Shown: positions 39,389 through 47,900 of the stretch, in pieces
Numbering within the stretch: the first letter of the stretch is position 1
Layout: every line of letters starts with the position of its first letter
NCBI GenBank assembly: GCA_937873515.1
Contig: CALMYB010000013.1
Span: 248,001 to 312,000 of the forward strand
Source of the DNA: an uncultured Acidobacteriota bacterium
GTDB lineage: Bacteria > Acidobacteriota > Blastocatellia > Pyrinomonadales > Pyrinomonadaceae
Direction of reading: 5' to 3'
DNA: 64,000 bases
The notes under the pieces: generated by a model
The model's input: only the letters and a program-made list of their open reading frames with translations
Databases searched by the model: none
What the model was told of the DNA's origin: nothing
Program-made: the position numbers and the translations under genes

Positions 39389-40192
39389 ATGGAACTTGCA
39401 GTTGAAAAATATAGGGTCAAGGACGAACCGTTCTATCTGCCCGTCGGTAAAGAGGTAGAACTTTTTGAGGCATCGTATGCGGCGAAGCTGCCCGTAATGC
39501 TGAAAGGCCCGACGGGCTGCGGCAAGACGCGTTTTGTCGAATACATGGCCCACCGGATGAAGCGTCCGCTCATCACGGTCGCCTGTCACGAGGACCTCTC
39601 TTCGACCGACCTTGTGGGACGTTTCCTTCTCGAAGGCAACGAGACCGTCTGGCACGACGGGCCGCTCACTGCAGCGGTGCGCGCAGGTGCGATCTGCTAC
39701 CTCGATGAGGTCGTCGAGGCCCGAAAGGACACTGTCGTTATCATTCACCCTTTGACGGATGACCGCCGCCGTTTGCCGATCGAAAAACGGGGCACGGTGC
39801 TCGATGCGCCGCCCGAATTCATGCTCGTAGTCTCCTACAATCCGGGCTATCAGTCGATCCTCAAAGATCTGAAGCAATCGACGCGGCAGCGTTTCGTCGC
39901 GATGGAATTCGATTATCCTGACGCAGACTCCGAAACGAAGATCGTCGCAAAAGAAGGCGGCGTCGAACTCTCACTTGCCGCGGATCTCGTAAAGATCGGC
40001 GAAAAGGTGCGAAATCTTCGCGGCCACGGCCTCGAAGAAGGCGTCTCCACACGCCTTCTAATCTACGCTGCCCAACTCATCGCAAAAGGCATCGCACCCG
40101 TCGATGCCGCCGAAGTCGCACTCTCGGCACCAATAACTGACGACCGCGACCTGCAGCGCTCGATCCGCGAGATCATAACGACCGTCATCTAG
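39389..40192 (+). CDS. CbbQ/NirQ/NorQ-type AAA+ ATPase
   Basis: A 267-aa MoxR-related AAA+ ATPase of the CbbQ/NorQ group. It carries Walker A GPTGCGKT (40-47), Walker B AICYLDEV (101-108), sensor regions VSYNPGYQS and an arginine finger-like [12 protein letters not shown]. Such proteins remodel partner enzymes, usually with a VWA-domain protein (CbbO/NorD/GvpN pairing) encoded next to them. Here no VWA gene follows, so the client is unknown. The ATG at 39389 is chosen over a GTG two codons upstream. Its last 29 bp recur at 41748. Confidence 0.9.
   Translation: MELAVEKYRVKDEPFYLPVGKEVELFEASYAAKLPVMLKGPTGCGKTRFVEYMAHRMKRPLITVACHEDLSSTDLVGRFLLEGNETVWHDGPLTAAVRAGAICYLDEVVEARKDTVVIIHPLTDDRRRLPIEKRGTVLDAPPEFMLVVSYNPGYQSILKDLKQSTRQRFVAMEFDYPDADSETKIVAKEGGVELSLAADLVKIGEKVRNLRGHGLEEGVSTRLLIYAAQLIAKGIAPVDAAEVALSAPITDDRDLQRSIREIITTVI
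40163..40191 (+). repeat. Direct repeat, left copy (end of the CbbQ gene)
   Basis: The end of the ATPase gene, encoding IREIITTVI and part of the stop, recurs as a 29-bp copy at 41748-41776 with one mismatch (23 bp identical, then C/G, then ATCTA). The two copies bound 1.56 kb holding the small-protein/nucleotidyltransferase pair and an orphan gene. Confidence 0.85.
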
Positions 40193-40269
40193 CGCCTTTT
40201 TTGTGATAAAATAACGGGTAATTGGCTGGCATCACTCGAAAACATATCGATGAAAAGGGCCGTTTGGTT

Positions 40270-40464
40270 ATGACCAGGCTTGGTCGGATGAGCGACGGCG
40301 ATGACCGTTCATTCGACATCGAATTTTGGCAGAGTCTTACGCATGACCAGCGAATGACTGCGGCCTGGGAACTCGTTGAAGATTACTGGACGTCGAAAGG
40401 CAAGACCAAAGATGAACTCAGACTTCAAAGATCTGTTACAAGCCTTAAACGACGCAAGAGCTGA
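40270..40464 (+). CDS. Small acidic/basic protein paired with nucleotidyltransferase
   Basis: A 64-aa protein with an acid-rich start (MSDGDDRSFDIEFWQSL after residue 7), a helix TAAWELVEDYW and a basic tail ending SLKRRKS. The pattern F-D-x-E-F-W then L/AAWELV then LRLQRSV resembles small proteins regularly found immediately upstream of nucleotidyltransferase genes. Such proteins are suspected antitoxins or partners, but I know no experimental assignment. The end of the gene overlaps the start of the nucleotidyltransferase by 53 bp. The ATG at 40270 has a weak AAGGG site; 40288 is an alternative. Confidence 0.65.
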   Translation: MTRLGRMSDGDDRSFDIEFWQSLTHDQRMTAAWELVEDYWTSKGKTKDELRLQRSVTSLKRRKS

Positions 40465-40882
40465 GTATTTGGTTGTCGGCGGCTACGCCGTCATTGAACA
40501 CACCGAGCCCCGATACACCAAAGACATCGACGTTTGGATAAACGGCACGCGTGAAAACGCGGCGCGCGTGCTCGAAGCGTTAAAGCAGTACGGAGCGCCG
40601 ATCAGCGATCTCTCGGTCGAATACCTCACATCGGACGACGCTTTTTTCCAGATCGGTGTCGAGCCTGTTCGTATCGACATCATAGTGGATCTTCTTGCCG
40701 TGAACTTTGCGGAATGTTGGGATCGAAGGCTTGTGGCCGAAAGCGATGGAATAACGGTCAACTTTATCGGTATTCGCGATCTGATCAGTAACAAAGAGGC
40801 GTCGGGAAGGCCAATGGATCTGGTCGATGTTGAACGTTTAAGGAAGAAGATCGAGATATTCGGCGAAGGCGATCACGAATGA
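40412..40882 (+). CDS. Nucleotidyltransferase-fold protein
   Basis: A 156-aa protein of the minimal nucleotidyltransferase (AbiEii/DUF6036-like) class. VVGGYAVIEH (near 21-30) is the glycine-containing loop, and RYTKDIDVWI carries the D-x-D metal ligands. A third acidic residue is present in VRIDIIVDL. These match the catalytic core, so activity is likely to be intact. Members act as RNA/protein-modifying toxins or abortive-infection proteins, or as tRNA nucleotidyltransferase relatives. The GAAAGG site 11 bp upstream supports the ATG at 40412. Toxin function is inferred from pairing with the small protein. Confidence 0.82.
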   Translation: MNSDFKDLLQALNDARAEYLVVGGYAVIEHTEPRYTKDIDVWINGTRENAARVLEALKQYGAPISDLSVEYLTSDDAFFQIGVEPVRIDIIVDLLAVNFAECWDRRLVAESDGITVNFIGIRDLISNKEASGRPMDLVDVERLRKKIEIFGEGDHE

Positions 40883-40896
40883 GAATTCCCTTCTAA

Positions 40897-41007
40897 TGTT
40901 CAAACGCAGCCGTCCACCAAACCTTCGCCGAAATAACCCGCGACATTACGGGAGATAGTTGGGAAGCCTGGCGAGATCTTGCGGAGTTGGAGGAGGATTC
41001 TCCGTGA
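40897..41007 (+). pseudogene. Possible C-terminal gene fragment
   Basis: An open frame of 36 codons without a start has protein-like residues (FAEITRDITGDSWEAW then RDLAELEED) and a normal stop. It reads as the end of a lost gene between the nucleotidyltransferase and the AT-rich orphan. No family is recognised. It may be chance. Confidence 0.3.
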
Positions 41008-41021
41008 TCAAAGAGGTAAGA

Positions 41022-41627
41022 ATGACATTGTCCTTCAATGACACTGAAGGAGAGACAAATCTTCTTGGTAGATTTTCGGAAGAGGATCTAGAACTTCTAG
41101 GAGATTTTTACACGCATGCTGAAGAATTGCATCAATCCAAAGTAATTCAAGAAGGCTTTCCGCAATCAGTCAAGTTCCACTGGACTAAAGATAAAGGTGT
41201 ACAGATAGAAGCAGAGCCTTTTGAAGATGAATTTATCAGTTCGTTTCTCCACAAGTTACGCCCAATCTTCCTTTCAGAAAAACCCGCATCATTCGATAAG
41301 ACTTCGGGTCTAATCGGAAGAGCGTTTTCTGACAAGGCGATGAAGCGGCAGTTAAAAGCAATTAGGTACAGATTCGAAACAAGTAGCTTCTCGGCTTACG
41401 GACAGGTCTCAGTAGGAAACGTACCTGTATTCGATCAAGCCACAATAAAGATCTGGTTAAACGCATTCGAATATCATCAAGATCCCGAAAAAAGGGGATT
41501 TCTAAAATACATTGAGAATCAATTTGGACGGAAAGGTGCAAGAATCGTTTTTATCCAACAACTAGCTGAAAGATTCGAAGGCATTTATCTTTTGCAAGAT
41601 TTGGCGAGGTATATCATTGATCTTTAA
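41022..41627 (+). CDS. Orphan hypothetical protein, AT-rich
   Basis: A 201-aa protein I cannot assign. It is helical overall: an N-terminal segment MTLSFNDTEGETNLLGRF, then residues 75-100 (FISSFLHKLRPIFLSEKP) and a C-terminal helix with LQDLARYIIDL. No catalytic signature, membrane segment or signal peptide is seen. Codon usage and composition are much more AT-rich than any neighbour, a sign of transfer. The AGAGG site just before the ATG at 41022 decides the start. It lies between the 29-bp direct repeats with the nucleotidyltransferase pair. A defence or toxin role is plausible but not shown. Confidence 0.65.
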   Translation: MTLSFNDTEGETNLLGRFSEEDLELLGDFYTHAEELHQSKVIQEGFPQSVKFHWTKDKGVQIEAEPFEDEFISSFLHKLRPIFLSEKPASFDKTSGLIGRAFSDKAMKRQLKAIRYRFETSSFSAYGQVSVGNVPVFDQATIKIWLNAFEYHQDPEKRGFLKYIENQFGRKGARIVFIQQLAERFEGIYLLQDLARYIIDL

Positions 41628-41937
41628 GTACATCATAAGCATAGCAATGATCCTCAGGTTGGGAGGAACCCGCTGTTGCACAGAAAACTACTTCAGTGTA
41701 TCCCGCCGCCCGGTTCGCACCGGCTGATGCCGCGGACGCGGCGAAACATCCGCGAGATCATAACGACCGTGATCTAAACACTGATCTTTTGAAGGTGATC
41801 CTCGGAGGCGATACACTGTAATCTCAGCACTCGGACATCCGCGTTCACAGCTATTCCTTTTTGCCTATCGCAAAACTGGGGTAAGATTCCGTCAAGTGGA
41901 TTGAAGGTAAGTTCAATTTGTACGGAGGAACGTTACA
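41628..41937. other. Non-coding stretch after the AT-rich orphan gene
   Basis: These 310 bp hold no credible gene. They include the second CbbQ-end copy (41748-41776) and, upstream of it, a short stretch that resembles the part of the ATPase gene around codons 230-245 with GATGCCGC, so it may be a worn CbbQ paralogue end. The last part carries the strong ribosome site (GGAGGAA at 41923) of the next gene. Confidence 0.5.
41748..41776 (+). repeat. Direct repeat, right copy of the CbbQ gene end
   Basis: A copy of the last 29 bp of the ATPase gene with one mismatch. It keeps the same reading frame to a stop ([12 protein letters not shown]). It marks the right boundary of a 1.56-kb segment of atypical genes. 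Confidence 0.85.
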
Positions 41938-42528
41938 GTGGCAAACACACTACCGGGCCGGTCATACGCCTATATGATAGGCCTTCTGAATCAGAATGTT
42001 TCTGTCATTCAGCCAACTCCCCTTACGTCATTTACAATGATTCCCATCTTTTGGGAAGAGACTCTTTTCAACAATATAGGTCAGGCCGAGTCAGGAAGCG
42101 CGGTCGGGTTCGGCCAGACGGAACCGGCGGAATTTTGGCGTTTCGATGCGGCATCTTCGACCGGTGATTTCGCCAAGCAGAAGGGTTATGCTATCGAAGG
42201 CCTTCCTAAACGAAATGGCAGGAAATTATTGGGAACTCTGAACGATTATCAGGCTGTGCGTGCCGCGTGCGCATTCGTACGCGATCTTTTCGAACGCGGC
42301 AAAACATCAAAACGTTCCATATTGAACGCTTACGCAGGAGTTGGTTTCACTGGGGATCAGCCCGCACGCTTGGCGAAACCCGGTGCACGCGAAGCGATTG
42401 TACAGCAATTTTTGGATTGCGAGCTCGCCTTGCTTAAGGCCCGATCGATAGACGATGTGATGAGCGCTCTGCAGATCGCAAGGCCTTTCAACCAGGTGGC
42501 TGAATTTCGCAAGATTCTCTTTCCGTAG
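41938..42528 (+). CDS. Hypothetical protein with a lysozyme-like WEE...GFGQ pattern
   Basis: A 196-aa protein not matched to a family. It starts at GTG 41938 behind a very good GGAGGAA site 8 bp upstream; an ATG 37 bp upstream in another frame is not credible. Residues 38-70 contain FWEETLFNNIGQAESG and GFGQTEPAEFW. This glutamate followed by a GxGQ turn recalls the active-site order of goose-type lysozyme and transglycosylase folds, but the match is too short to assign it. No signal peptide is visible. It precedes a Tat-exported oxidase by 15 bp and may be co-transcribed with it. Confidence 0.65.
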   Translation: MANTLPGRSYAYMIGLLNQNVSVIQPTPLTSFTMIPIFWEETLFNNIGQAESGSAVGFGQTEPAEFWRFDAASSTGDFAKQKGYAIEGLPKRNGRKLLGTLNDYQAVRAACAFVRDLFERGKTSKRSILNAYAGVGFTGDQPARLAKPGAREAIVQQFLDCELALLKARSIDDVMSALQIARPFNQVAEFRKILFP

Positions 42529-42543
42529 CGACCTCGCTTTACT

Positions 42544-43905
42544 ATGGACGAACAAACGAACAGGCGACAATTCTTAGTGGGGCTGGGAGCTGCAACGGCA
42601 GGCGTATTTCTTGCGCCGAATGTGTTCTCGCAGCGGCGAAAGCATTCGTGCGTCGTCATCGGTTCCGGCCTTTCGGGACTTGCGGCTGCATACAAACTTA
42701 AGAATGCTGGCTGGAGTGTCACGATCCTAGAGGCGAGAAATCGCATCGGCGGCCGCGTCTTCTCACATTCATTCAAGGAAGAGCCGAATCTCATTTCCGA
42801 ACTCGGAGCCGAATGGGTTGGCGAGAGCCACGAGCGCCTCAAGGCTCTTTGCAGTGATTTTAAGATACCGCTTCAGCGGCATCAGTTCGAAGATCGGCTG
42901 ATGCAGAACGGGCGTGTTTCGCAGCCGGGCGAATGGGGATTTTCACCGCAGGCAAAGGCCGCGTTCGAGAAGCTCATTAAGGACTACGACAAGCTAACAA
43001 CACGGCAAAAGCTGCGTCTCGACAAACTCGATTGGTGGACGCTGCTTGAAAACAAAGGCTTTACGCAGCCGGACCTGATCATCCGCGACCTGATGGACAG
43101 CACGGATTTTGGCGAATCTATCCGCCACGTCTCGGCGTTTGCCGCTTTGGCAGAGTACGCGGAATCGAGTCCGCATAACGAGATGGATTACAAGATGACG
43201 GGCGGGAATTCGAGGCTTGTCAACGAGTTCGCAAAGCGTGTCGGTACGGAAAATATTCGCCTTGCGACACGCGTCATCGAAGTAAAACAGCGTAAAGGAA
43301 ACGTGACGGTCACGACCGACAAGGGCGAATTCTTTGCCGACGCCTGCATCTGCACGGCGCCGGCCGCAAGCTTGAAGAAGATCAAATTCGACCCGCCGCT
43401 GCCGCCCGCTCAGGCTGACGCTCTTGAGAAGTTGACATACGCACGCATCGTCAAGAATTCCGTACTTTTTGACGAGAGGTTCTGGAAGGCCGAGGATTTC
43501 TCGCTCGTATCGGACACCGCGTCGCATTATTATTTTCACAGCACGCAGAACCAGCCCGGCAAGAGCGGCGTCCTCTGTTCGTATGCGATCGGCGAGAAGG
43601 CCGACCTGCTTGCTTCACAAGATAACGCACGGCGGATGAATGTGATCACACGCGACCTTGTTGATCTTGACGCAAACGCGCCGAAATTAGCGAGGTCGAT
43701 CGCCTCGTATGCGTGGCAGCGGGATGAATTCACGCACGGCGCGTACGCCCTTTATCGTCCGGGACAATGGTTCGGGTTGCGGCCGATCATCGCGCGTCCG
43801 CATGGCAAAGTTCTGTTCGCCGGCGAGCACATCGCCGACTGGCAAGGCTTTATGGAAGGCGCGATCGAGACGGGCGAATCCGCCGCCGATGCTCTGATCA
43901 AGTAA
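42544..43905 (+). CDS. Tat-exported flavin amine oxidase
   Basis: A 453-aa FAD oxidoreductase of the monoamine-oxidase type, which oxidises primary or polyamine groups to aldehydes. The N-terminus NRRQFLVGLGAATAG is a twin-arginine signal, so the folded enzyme goes to the periplasm. The Rossmann motif IGSGLSGLAAAYKLKNAG follows at about residues 38-55, then the ARNRIGGRV motif, and the C-terminal GAYALYRPGQW then FAGEH..ADWQGFMEGAIETG, which binds FAD. Length is typical. The substrate is unknown. The next gene starts 3 bp after its stop. Confidence 0.9.
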   Translation: MDEQTNRRQFLVGLGAATAGVFLAPNVFSQRRKHSCVVIGSGLSGLAAAYKLKNAGWSVTILEARNRIGGRVFSHSFKEEPNLISELGAEWVGESHERLKALCSDFKIPLQRHQFEDRLMQNGRVSQPGEWGFSPQAKAAFEKLIKDYDKLTTRQKLRLDKLDWWTLLENKGFTQPDLIIRDLMDSTDFGESIRHVSAFAALAEYAESSPHNEMDYKMTGGNSRLVNEFAKRVGTENIRLATRVIEVKQRKGNVTVTTDKGEFFADACICTAPAASLKKIKFDPPLPPAQADALEKLTYARIVKNSVLFDERFWKAEDFSLVSDTASHYYFHSTQNQPGKSGVLCSYAIGEKADLLASQDNARRMNVITRDLVDLDANAPKLARSIASYAWQRDEFTHGAYALYRPGQWFGLRPIIARPHGKVLFAGEHIADWQGFMEGAIETGESAADALIK

Positions 43906-43908
43906 AGT

Positions 43909-44694
43909 ATGACCAAGATACTCACGATCGCACTTCTCATTACGGCATTCAGCCTTGGTCTCTGTTCGCAGACAAAACAGTATGCCGAACCGCATGAGCT
44001 AAAGATCGAGAGCCTTGTCCGACGAACCTTCCCAAGCTATTTCGGAAAACGCCAGAGGTTCCCACAGCTTGTTCCGGAAAACTTCTATCCCATTGGATGG
44101 TCGAAAGACGGCAAGTTCGCATACTACGTCGAGCCTGTCGACGAGGCCTGCGGCTGTTACTTTGCCATGCTTGTCATACAGGACATGCGAACGGACAAAG
44201 AGGTCTGGAAATTCAAATACAGCCAGGATGATTCATATGCTGGTGACAAAATGACCGGCCCCGGCAACATTGGTTCCCTATGGAAGAAGAACCAAAAGCT
44301 ATTCTCGGAGAAGCTTGCTGAAAACGGCATCGTCGCCTCACGTTCGGTGATGCTCGGCAAAGCCTTTAGGTCCGGCGGCCGCCGGTTCACCGCCAGCGCG
44401 ACGAAAAAGCGGGGTCCGAACCCGGATGGTTACGAGGACCGAGTCGATCTTTACACGATCTCGCTATCTGCACCAAAATTAGGTGCCAAAAAGGTCTTCA
44501 CTTCAAAGGATCACACGAAGGACGATTACTGGTTCATGCTTGACGCCGGCCTCATCGGCGTCATAGCCAGCCCGTTCGAAGGTCGTGTCGCTATCATCGC
44601 TGTCGAAGTGATGCGTGGCTACGAAGGCCCGCCGCACACCGGCGACATCCGCATTGTAGGAGCTGACCTCAAAAGCGGCTTTGAAAAGCGTTGA
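43909..44694 (+). CDS. Exported protein of unknown function
   Basis: A 261-aa protein with a signal peptide (residues 1-20), so it is periplasmic or lipid-linked at best. I see no known family; its central segment FYPIGWSKDGKFAYYVEP and CGCYFAMLVIQD recalls the beta-propeller-type first strands of TolB-like proteins. A Cys-Gly-Cys motif is visible. It follows the amine oxidase by 3 bp and probably shares its transcript; a common role is inferred only from position. Confidence 0.68.
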   Translation: MTKILTIALLITAFSLGLCSQTKQYAEPHELKIESLVRRTFPSYFGKRQRFPQLVPENFYPIGWSKDGKFAYYVEPVDEACGCYFAMLVIQDMRTDKEVWKFKYSQDDSYAGDKMTGPGNIGSLWKKNQKLFSEKLAENGIVASRSVMLGKAFRSGGRRFTASATKKRGPNPDGYEDRVDLYTISLSAPKLGAKKVFTSKDHTKDDYWFMLDAGLIGVIASPFEGRVAIIAVEVMRGYEGPPHTGDIRIVGADLKSGFEKR

Positions 44695-44902
44695 TCGCTC
44701 CGTCGGCTTCGTTCTTTCCCGCCTACCCGCAACTCCAGAATTAACACTCATTTAACACTGCTGTCACTTTGCGTTAACTTTCGGCGCATAGTCTTTCCTT
44801 TGCTAACTCGAATTTCAAAGTTTTCTAAGAGCACCGTATGTGGTCCGAACAGGCCGCAGCCGATGCCTGTCCTGAATTTAGGTTCTCAAAAGGAGCAAAA
44901 AG

Positions 44903-47900
44903 ATGAATCTCGTGAAAGTTACACGAAGTTTAACGGCAATACTTGTTGCATTATTCTGCATTTCGGCGTCTGCATTTGCACAGGCCGACCAAGCGCGGGT
45001 CGCAGGTACGATTACGGACACCAACGGCGCGGTCATCGTCGGCGCGACCGTTACGGTCACCAATGAACAGACCGGTGAGGTCAGAACTGTCATCACAGCT
45101 GATGACGGTATGTATCGCGTGGTCGCGCTTAAGCCAAGCCTTTATACTGTCTCAGCGACGGCCAGCAATTTTGAGACACAAACAAAGAAAGGTGTAATGC
45201 TGCCGGTCGGCGAGCAGAAGATAGTAGATCTTTCTCTCAGCACTCTCGGTGTCACTGCCTCGGTCGATGTTATGGCCGGCGAAGAAGTGATCGTAAACAC
45301 GGCTTCCTCGTCGATGAGCGCGAATGTGAACCGACGCGAGGTCGAGGGACTGCCTGTGAACGGCCGTCAACTGTCCCAACTCTATCTGCAGGCACCCGGC
45401 GGGGTTAACAGCGGCACGGGAACGTTCTCGGATATACGGTTTTCGGGACGTGCGAATCAGCAGAACGTAATACGTTACGACGGTGTCGAAGGTACCGCGA
45501 TCATTGATGCATCGCCAGGAAATTTGAATGGTGAGGTTCCTTCTCCGTTCCGCCTTCAGTCGTCGCTCGAGAATGTTCAGGAGTTCCGAGTTGATTCGAA
45601 TAATTTTCCTGCCGAGTTCGGTACGGGTACCGGCGGACAGGTCAGCGTCGTTACAAAATCGGGCGGCAATCAGTTTCACGGCTCGCTTTTTGAATATATT
45701 CGCCGAGACGGTTTGGATGCCCGCAACTTTTTCGAGAACGCGACTCCGGGCGTTCAGAAGAGCAAACTTCAGCTCGATCAGTTCGGCGGTTCGGTCGGCG
45801 GGCCGATCATCAAGAACAGGCTTTTCTTTTTCGGCAGTTACGAGCAATATCGGGGCCGATTTGGGTTGAACTTTGTTGAAGCGGCACCAAGTCTTTCGCT
45901 TGCGGCACCCGGCGCCGTCATCTCCGGAACGACAACACCGGTAAATCCGCTGATCCAGCCATTCATCGCTGCATTCAGGTCGCCGAAGGCCGTTACGGTT
46001 ACCGGAGGCTCGGCGGTCCAAGGGTTTGACATCCTGCAGCTTCAGGATATGCAGAAGACCGACGAGAAGGCATTTGCCGCACGCGTCGATTGGCAGATGA
46101 ATGACCTGAACAAACTTTACGTCCGCTTCTTCCGCAGCTCCGGTAACGACGTTGCCCCCGAAGGTGTGTCGGGGCGAGTCGTCAAGATCGAGGCTGTTCC
46201 TCAAAACGGTGTCGTCGGATTCCAATCGATCTTGAAGCGTGACGGATCGCTCATAAATGAGTTCAAGATCGGATACAACGGCGCGCGAACTCGGATCTAC
46301 GGCCAGGCGCCTACTGTCGGCGGCATCGATTTCTCGAACATTACGCTCAATATCTCCGGCAGCGTTGCAAACACAGGTATCGCAGGACAAGGCACGGCAT
46401 CGGGTATCTCGATCCCGGGCGGCCTTGTTCGGGCGAACTCGGCGACCAACGGGCGAGGCCAACCTTACACGCCCTACTCGATCGGGTTCATTGACAATTT
46501 AAATTGGGTAAAGGGCGATCACAACTTCAAATTCGGCGGCGAGGTTCGGTTGATACGGATGTACACCGATCGACTTGGCGGTACCACCTACACTTTCTCG
46601 AACCTTGCCGCATTCCTGGCAAACTCGCCGACATCGGTTCAATACCTTGGAGACGTAAGTTCACCGAGTCCGTTCAACGGCGGTGCCGCAGGGCAGCGTC
46701 TTGCCAAGCAGGAATACTACATCGCCTACGGGCAGGACGAATGGAGACTGCCGCATGGACTGACCTTGAGCTACGGTTTGCGGTACGAATATTACACTCC
46801 TCTTCGCGAAGCCCGAAATTTGCAGGTGCTGTTTGATATCGAGAGCGGCCTGCTCAGACCGGCGACCGAAAAGGCTTTCAGATCTTCAGCCTCGAATTTT
46901 GGGCCGCGTGCGGCGTTGACATGGGCTCCGAACCAAACCGGCTCCGGCTTTTTTGCCGGCGGACGCACGGTCATTCGCAGCGGTTTTGGAATCTATTACG
47001 GCCCCGGACAAACGGAGGACCAGATACAGCCGATCGAAAGCGATCGCATCAGCTCGACAATTACGTCCGGTTCGCTGCTGGCATTCCCGGCCAACATTCA
47101 GGGGATCATCAACAATTTCAACACAAATCCGAACAACCGAAGTTACCAACCTAGGGCGTACTCTTCGAACTACAAGGTTCCTGAGCAGATCTATCAGTAC
47201 AGTGTCTCTTGGCAGCAGCAGCTGCCATATAACCTGACCTCGACGGTCGCATATGTCGGAAGCACCGGACGGAATCTGTTCCTTCGCAGTGTCGCGAATC
47301 AGATCCTTCCGGGGTCGGCAACGATACTTAACGGCACGAACATTCCTACGGGAGTTGGTGTTGTCAATCGGACGAACGCGGCCGGCCAGGTCGTCGGCGT
47401 CACGACAGTTCGAGACTTTAGCATCGTAAATGGCACATCGGTGTCGAATCCGTATGCAGAGGTCGATTACAAGACCTCCGGCGGCGATGATCGTTACAAC
47501 GCTCTGCAGGTTTCGCTCCAGCGAAGCTTCCGCACCGGACTGACCATGAATATGCAGTACACCTTTGCGAAAAGTGAAGGAAATACCGCAGGCTCGAACG
47601 AGGCCCGCACAAGCGCTCAGCTCGATAATTTCGAAGCGGACCGCGGACGCAACAACTTCGATGTTCGACACACATTCAATCTATCGGCTCTCTACGAACT
47701 GGCGATCGGCAAAGGCCGCCGATTCGACCTCGGCCGCACCGGAAATATGTTCCTTGGCGGTTGGGAAGTCGGCGGCATCGTAAACGCTCGCAGCGGCGTA
47801 CCGGTCGAGGTTCTGGTGGTGCGTCCTGATATTGTTGTTCAATGTCAGCTTGCAGCTGGATGCCCGAATGGTGCAGGCGGCTTCTTTGCAAATGGATTTA

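Noticed and set aside
41901-42167. An alternative gene start and frame before 41938
   Set aside because: The GTG at 41938 is 8 bp behind a GGAGGAA site, while the other frame gives low-complexity sequence and no site.
45152-46462. A 436-codon minus-strand open frame inside the second TonB receptor
   Set aside because: The translated sequence is rich in Arg/Ala/Asp without a domain, typical of an antisense shadow of a conserved receptor.
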